64,000 nt of DNA from an uncultured SAR116 cluster alpha proteobacterium. GTDB lineage: Bacteria > Pseudomonadota > Alphaproteobacteria > Puniceispirillales > Marisalimonadaceae. The position numbers and the translations under genes are program-made. This document shows, piece by piece, positions 60,072 to 64,000 of this stretch (the stretch's first letter is position 1; the number at the start of each line of letters is the position of its first letter). The notes beneath the pieces are model-generated. The model was not told the DNA's origin. It was given only the letters and a program-made list of their open reading frames with translations, and did not search any database. The stretch is taken from positions 62,001-126,000 of the forward strand of contig CACMOJ010000001.1 in the NCBI GenBank assembly GCA_902615325.1, given 5' to 3'.

Positions 60072-60841
60072 TAATCTAAAATAGCAACAACCCTTACAAA
60101 TCCCGCTGAACCATTTTTAATTTTAAATGGAAAAGCAGAAACTAAAAAACCTTTATCAGGTAATTTTTCTAAGTTACACAATTTTTCTATATGAGAATAT
60201 CCTTTATGCATGCCTGCTCTATGACCTTCCCAAATTAAGCAAGGATCTTTAGTCTTTTTAAATTTTTTAGCAGTATGTGTAAATGGAGCATCCCAACTCC
60301 AAGCATCTGTTCCGGTTAATCGAATACCTTGGTCAAGTAGATAAATTGTTGCATCTTTCCCAATACCACAACCTTTTAACAAAAAATCAGGTTTACCATA
60401 ATGCCCAGATGCAGATGTATTGACAAATATTATATCCAAAGGAGAAAGAGTATGTTCAATTCTATCTAATTCTTTTTTAATATCATCTACATTAACAACA
60501 TAACCATCTGAAAAAGACCTAAAATCAAATTTAACTCCTTTACCATAACACCATTCTAATGGCACCTCATCTATTGTAATAGCTCTATTTCCATTATCCA
60601 TGGTTGAATGGTAGTGATAAGGAGCGTCCATATGTGTCCCATTATGCGTACTTACAGTGATGGTTTCCATAGCCCAGCCCTCACCACCTGGCAAATCTTC
60701 TTTTTTTAACCCCGGGAAAAAGCTCATAATTTCTTCAGCGGTATCTTGGTGATGATGGTAATTAATCTTGGGAAGCATAAAATCTGGATCGGAAGTAATT
60801 CCTTCTTCTAATGAAACAGATAAATCAATAAACTTTTTCAT
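60068..60841 (-). CDS. Cyclase family protein
   Basis: STHNGTHMDAPYHYH metal motif; GTDAWSWDAPF. Confidence 0.92.
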   Translation of the reverse strand: MKKFIDLSVSLEEGITSDPDFMLPKINYHHHQDTAEEIMSFFPGLKKEDLPGGEGWAMETITVSTHNGTHMDAPYHYHSTMDNGNRAITIDEVPLEWCYGKGVKFDFRSFSDGYVVNVDDIKKELDRIEHTLSPLDIIFVNTSASGHYGKPDFLLKGCGIGKDATIYLLDQGIRLTGTDAWSWDAPFTHTAKKFKKTKDPCLIWEGHRAGMHKGYSHIEKLCNLEKLPDKGFLVSAFPFKIKNGSAGFVRVVAILDY

Positions 60842-60850
60842 ATAAACCTC

Positions 60851-61144
60851 TTATTTATTTGACAAATTATCTACCCTTTTATTAAAAGGGGAAATAATAA
60901 TATCTTCCCAAACATCTGCATGATATAGTGGATCATTTGCTTGAAATGTATGAATTTCTGAAATTTCGTCAGCTTCAACCATAAAAAATGAACCATTCAT
61001 AGTTTTACCATCCAAATCCGTTAAGGGTCCTGATACAAGTGTTTTTATTGGATTTGTTGATAAATACTTTCTGTGTTCGTCAATAACAGCCATTCTTCTT
61101 TTTAATGCGTCGGCTTTATCTTTACATACAATTATCCAAATCAT
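60851..61144 (-). CDS. YciI family protein
   Basis: WIIVCKDKADALKRRMAVIDEHRKYL...FFMVEADEISEIHTFQANDPLYHADVWEDI. Confidence 0.88.
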   Translation of the reverse strand: MIWIIVCKDKADALKRRMAVIDEHRKYLSTNPIKTLVSGPLTDLDGKTMNGSFFMVEADEISEIHTFQANDPLYHADVWEDIIISPFNKRVDNLSNK

Positions 61145-61152
61145 TTATTATT

Positions 61153-61719
61153 CTATGCTTGATTTGCTTCAAATTCAGATATTCTATTATAAGCCTTTTC
61201 AGTAAACTCTGCTTTTGGAGCATTACCTGCTATCACAACAAGCAAAACATGCTCTATATTAGGTTCGTCTTCTGTAATATTCATGAACCGTCTTGCACAG
61301 CCTGGAGGAAAAGATACAACATCACAAGGACCAACGTCTACTGACTGAAAATCATTTCCTTCGTTCCATTCACATCTCCATTTTCCAGTAATTGGCATAA
61401 AAGTTTCATTTGTGTCATGATTATGCATCAAAGGACCTTTTCCAGGTTTACATCTACAAAAACCTAGATTAAAACCTTCAGAAATATTTATTGCTGGCAT
61501 TTGAGAATTATCATCACCTAATGGAGACACATGTTTTGATTTTCCTTTTGGTGGCTCAAAACCAATAACATTTATTAATTCTCTTGTACATTCAGGAAGA
61601 AGGCTATCTGGTAACCCTTTTTTTGAACCTTTTAAATCTTTAAAAAAGGCAATTCTTTTACTCATTTCATCTTTTTTCCAAACTCTGATTTTAGGTAATT
61701 CTTTTGCATTATCACTCAT
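61153..61719 (-). CDS. Cupin domain-containing protein
   Basis: GKGPLMHNHDTNETFMPITGKWRCEWNEG...VVSFPPGCARRFMNI. Confidence 0.9.
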   Translation of the reverse strand: MSDNAKELPKIRVWKKDEMSKRIAFFKDLKGSKKGLPDSLLPECTRELINVIGFEPPKGKSKHVSPLGDDNSQMPAINISEGFNLGFCRCKPGKGPLMHNHDTNETFMPITGKWRCEWNEGNDFQSVDVGPCDVVSFPPGCARRFMNITEDEPNIEHVLLVVIAGNAPKAEFTEKAYNRISEFEANQA

Positions 61720-62596
61720 TCACATTCTCCATTTTTAAAACTTCATATACTGAAGCTGTATCCCAATTTTTAGATAAAGTTTTTTCTGCCTTGTCATATA
61801 TCTTTGCCGAACCCTCAAAGGTGGGTAAAATAACATTATTATTTTTTATAAAATTTCTAATAATATCAACATCTTTTAAAAAAATATTAAATGATGCTGT
61901 TGGAGGTTCGTAATTTTGATTAATCATTAAAGGCATTCTTTTTTGTAACATCACCGAAGTTGCTGCGCTGTTTCCTAAAACTTTATAAATCATATCTTTG
62001 TCTAAACCAGAACATTCACCTAGTCTAAGAGCCTCTGCAGCTGCTGTGTTGTGAATGGTTACTAACAAATTTGCAAGAATTTTAAATTTCATTCCATTCC
62101 CAAAAGGACCTACATAAATAACTTCTTTAGAAAAACTTTCAAAAATATTATTATATTTTTTTGTTATGGTCTCATCACCACTAGCAAAAACTGTTATATC
62201 TCCTTCCCAAGCTTGTGCTCCAGTTCCACTTACTGGGGTATCTAACATATCTATATTAAATTTTTTAATTTCATTTTTAAAATTAATTTTATCTTCAATC
62301 GAAATTGTATTCATATCCAATATAATTTTATTGGAAGTATGTTTTTCAAGTATCTTTAGATTCTCTAAAACATTTTTATATGCTTCAAGAGAAGGTAAAC
62401 TTAAAAGTACAACATCAACCTTATTAAATAAATTTGGATAAGTAATCTCATATCCTCCTAAATTTAAAAATCTTGAAATATTTTTTTTATCTATATCTAT
62501 ACCATAACAATTAAAGTTGTTTGTTATAAGGTGTTTGGCGTAAGCTCTACCCATAGTCCCTAAACCTATTAACCCAATATTCATAAAAAACCTCAT
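61712..62596 (-). CDS. NAD(P)-dependent oxidoreductase, HIBADH family
   Basis: IGLIGLGTMGRAYAKHLI; DTPVSGTGAQAWEGDITVFASG; KILANLLVTIHN. Confidence 0.92.
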   Translation of the reverse strand: MRFFMNIGLIGLGTMGRAYAKHLITNNFNCYGIDIDKKNISRFLNLGGYEITYPNLFNKVDVVLLSLPSLEAYKNVLENLKILEKHTSNKIILDMNTISIEDKINFKNEIKKFNIDMLDTPVSGTGAQAWEGDITVFASGDETITKKYNNIFESFSKEVIYVGPFGNGMKFKILANLLVTIHNTAAAEALRLGECSGLDKDMIYKVLGNSAATSVMLQKRMPLMINQNYEPPTASFNIFLKDVDIIRNFIKNNNVILPTFEGSAKIYDKAEKTLSKNWDTASVYEVLKMENVNE

Positions 62597-62717
62597 AGAA
62601 TTTTAATTTAGAATTTATATATTTATTCTAAATCAACCTTTTTGATAGAATCTATAAAATATTATTATTTTTTCTTTTAACTTGAATGTTATATATATCT
62701 AATAATAGGAGTTAAAT

Positions 62718-63815
62718 ATGGAAGTAGGATTTTTTACAATGCCTATTCATCCTTTAGATAAGGATTATAGGAAGACTTTAGCTGAAGATAGAGAAGCATT
62801 TTTATTAGCAGATGAAATAGGTTTTTCAGAAGCATATTGTGGAGAACATTATACAGACGCAGCTGAAAACATTACATCTAGCACAGTATTCATTGCATCA
62901 TTAGCAGCTGCCACAAAGAATATAAGATTAGGAACCGGTACAGTAAATTTGCCAAACTCCCACCCAGCAGCTGTAGCTGGCCAAATTGCCATGTTAGATC
63001 ATATGCTAGACGGTCGTCTTAATTTTGGTATCAGTCCAGGAGGTTTAGCTTCAGATGCAGAGGTCTTTGGAAATTTAGAAAAAAACCGGAACGAAATGTT
63101 TGTTGAATGCATTGATATGGTTTTAGAAATATGGAAACGAGATGCACCATATTCTATAAAAGGAAAATACTGGGAAGTTACAACAGAAAAAACTCAAATG
63201 ACTGATATAGGTCAAGGCATAATGCCTAAACCACTTCAAAAACCATATCCTCCTATAATTTGTACCGTTGTCGCACCTTATTCAAAAGGTATAACAGCTG
63301 CTGCCGCAAGAGGATGGAAACCAATATCAGCTAATTTTTTATTGCCTAAATGGGTTAAAACTCACTGGCCAGGTTATGTTGAGGGATGTAAACAAGCTAA
63401 CACAGAAGCCAATCCAATGGAATGGAGAATTGCTAAGTCTATTTTTGTATGTGAAGATAGAAAAAAAGCAGAAGAATATGCACTTGGCAATGGTAGTCCA
63501 TATGTATTTTACTACAGTCAACTCTTAACAAAAATGTTGAAGCATGGTCGTGCAAATTTATTTAAAGAAGATCAAAATATGTCTGATGACGCTCTTAAAT
63601 TAGAAGATATATGTAAAAAACTAATTTTATTTGGAACTCCAGATGAGGTTGCTGACAAGATTTTAGCCTTCAGAGAAGAAGTAGGTGAGTTTGGTACACT
63701 TTTATATGCTGGACATGATTGGAAAGATGTAAATTTAGCAAAAAATTCTATGAAGCTGATGACAGAAAAAGTTATGCCTCAGATTAATAGTAGCATTAAT
63801 ATAGCTGCAGAGTAG
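62718..63815 (+). CDS. LLM class flavin-dependent monooxygenase (luciferase-like)
   Basis: EVGFFTMPIHP; EAYCGEHYTDAAENITSSTVFIASLAAATKNIRLGTGTVNLPNSHPAAVAGQIAMLDHMLDGRLNFGISPGG. Confidence 0.95.
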   Translation: MEVGFFTMPIHPLDKDYRKTLAEDREAFLLADEIGFSEAYCGEHYTDAAENITSSTVFIASLAAATKNIRLGTGTVNLPNSHPAAVAGQIAMLDHMLDGRLNFGISPGGLASDAEVFGNLEKNRNEMFVECIDMVLEIWKRDAPYSIKGKYWEVTTEKTQMTDIGQGIMPKPLQKPYPPIICTVVAPYSKGITAAAARGWKPISANFLLPKWVKTHWPGYVEGCKQANTEANPMEWRIAKSIFVCEDRKKAEEYALGNGSPYVFYYSQLLTKMLKHGRANLFKEDQNMSDDALKLEDICKKLILFGTPDEVADKILAFREEVGEFGTLLYAGHDWKDVNLAKNSMKLMTEKVMPQINSSINIAAE

Positions 63816-63823
63816 GAACTCTT

Positions 63824-64000
63824 ATGAATAAATTGGATTTAGGAAATAATGAGTTTATAAATTATGAATTCCATGAAAATCCGAAGGGAAATACAATTGT
63901 TTTTTCAAACTCCTTAGGCTCAGATTTGTCAATGTGGGATCCACAAGTTGAATACTTTAAAGATAATTATCAAATAATTTGTTATGATAAAAGAGGTCAT
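63824..64000 (+). CDS. Alpha/beta hydrolase (3-oxoadipate enol-lactonase-like), truncated by window end
   Basis: MNKLDLGNNEFINYEFHENPKGNTIVFSNSLGSDLSMWDPQVEYFKDNYQIICYDKRGH, typical PcaD-like N-terminus. Confidence 0.8.
   Translation, partial: MNKLDLGNNEFINYEFHENPKGNTIVFSNSLGSDLSMWDPQVEYFKDNYQIICYDKRGH

Overview
The window is a gene-dense, AT-rich bacterial chromosome segment with about 66 protein genes. No rRNA, tRNA, CRISPR array, phage or transposase gene was recognised. Gene content (TRAP and ABC uptake, HpsN-like dehydrogenase, many SDR/MDR/HIBADH enzymes, ergothioneine synthesis) fits a streamlined marine alphaproteobacterium; that assignment is inference. Main blocks: (i) 0-2.2 kb, small unrelated genes separated by a recurring ~90-bp element; (ii) 3.9-9.6 kb, hydrolase / tandem OsmC / frameshifted IlvD-Edd dehydratase / SDR / amidohydrolase cluster; (iii) 9.9-13 kb, an EgtB-EgtD fusion and a TSUP transporter that share a duplicated upstream element; (iv) 13-16.7 kb, VOC, enoyl-CoA hydratase, CoA-transferase and enolase-superfamily operon; (v) photolyase, class III cyclase and MATE; (vi) 23.9-24.7 kb, HmoA-like gene plus an apparently frameshifted gene beside a near-perfect Fur-type palindrome; (vii) Dpp-type ABC transporter; (viii) secreted Cys-rich protein plus FG-GAP/UnbV protein; (ix) 34-41.4 kb, LacI-controlled sugar ABC system with a GH63-type hydrolase and two unusual permeases; (x) an un-called Trp-rich mini-ORF near 44.4 kb; (xi) 47.3-59.8 kb, catabolic cluster with HpsN-like dehydrogenase, two-subunit molybdenum hydroxylase, LysR and TRAP transporter; (xii) 60-64 kb, cyclase, YciI, cupin, HIBADH, LLM monooxygenase and hydrolase cluster. 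The observations most worth a second look are the left-edge repeats, the egtBD/TSUP shared element, the Fur-box locus with its frameshift, the DUF11-like insertion in an ABC permease, the Cys-rich/UnbV pair and the non-ATG Trp-rich mini-ORF. No searches were run; product calls are from motif recognition in the supplied translations.
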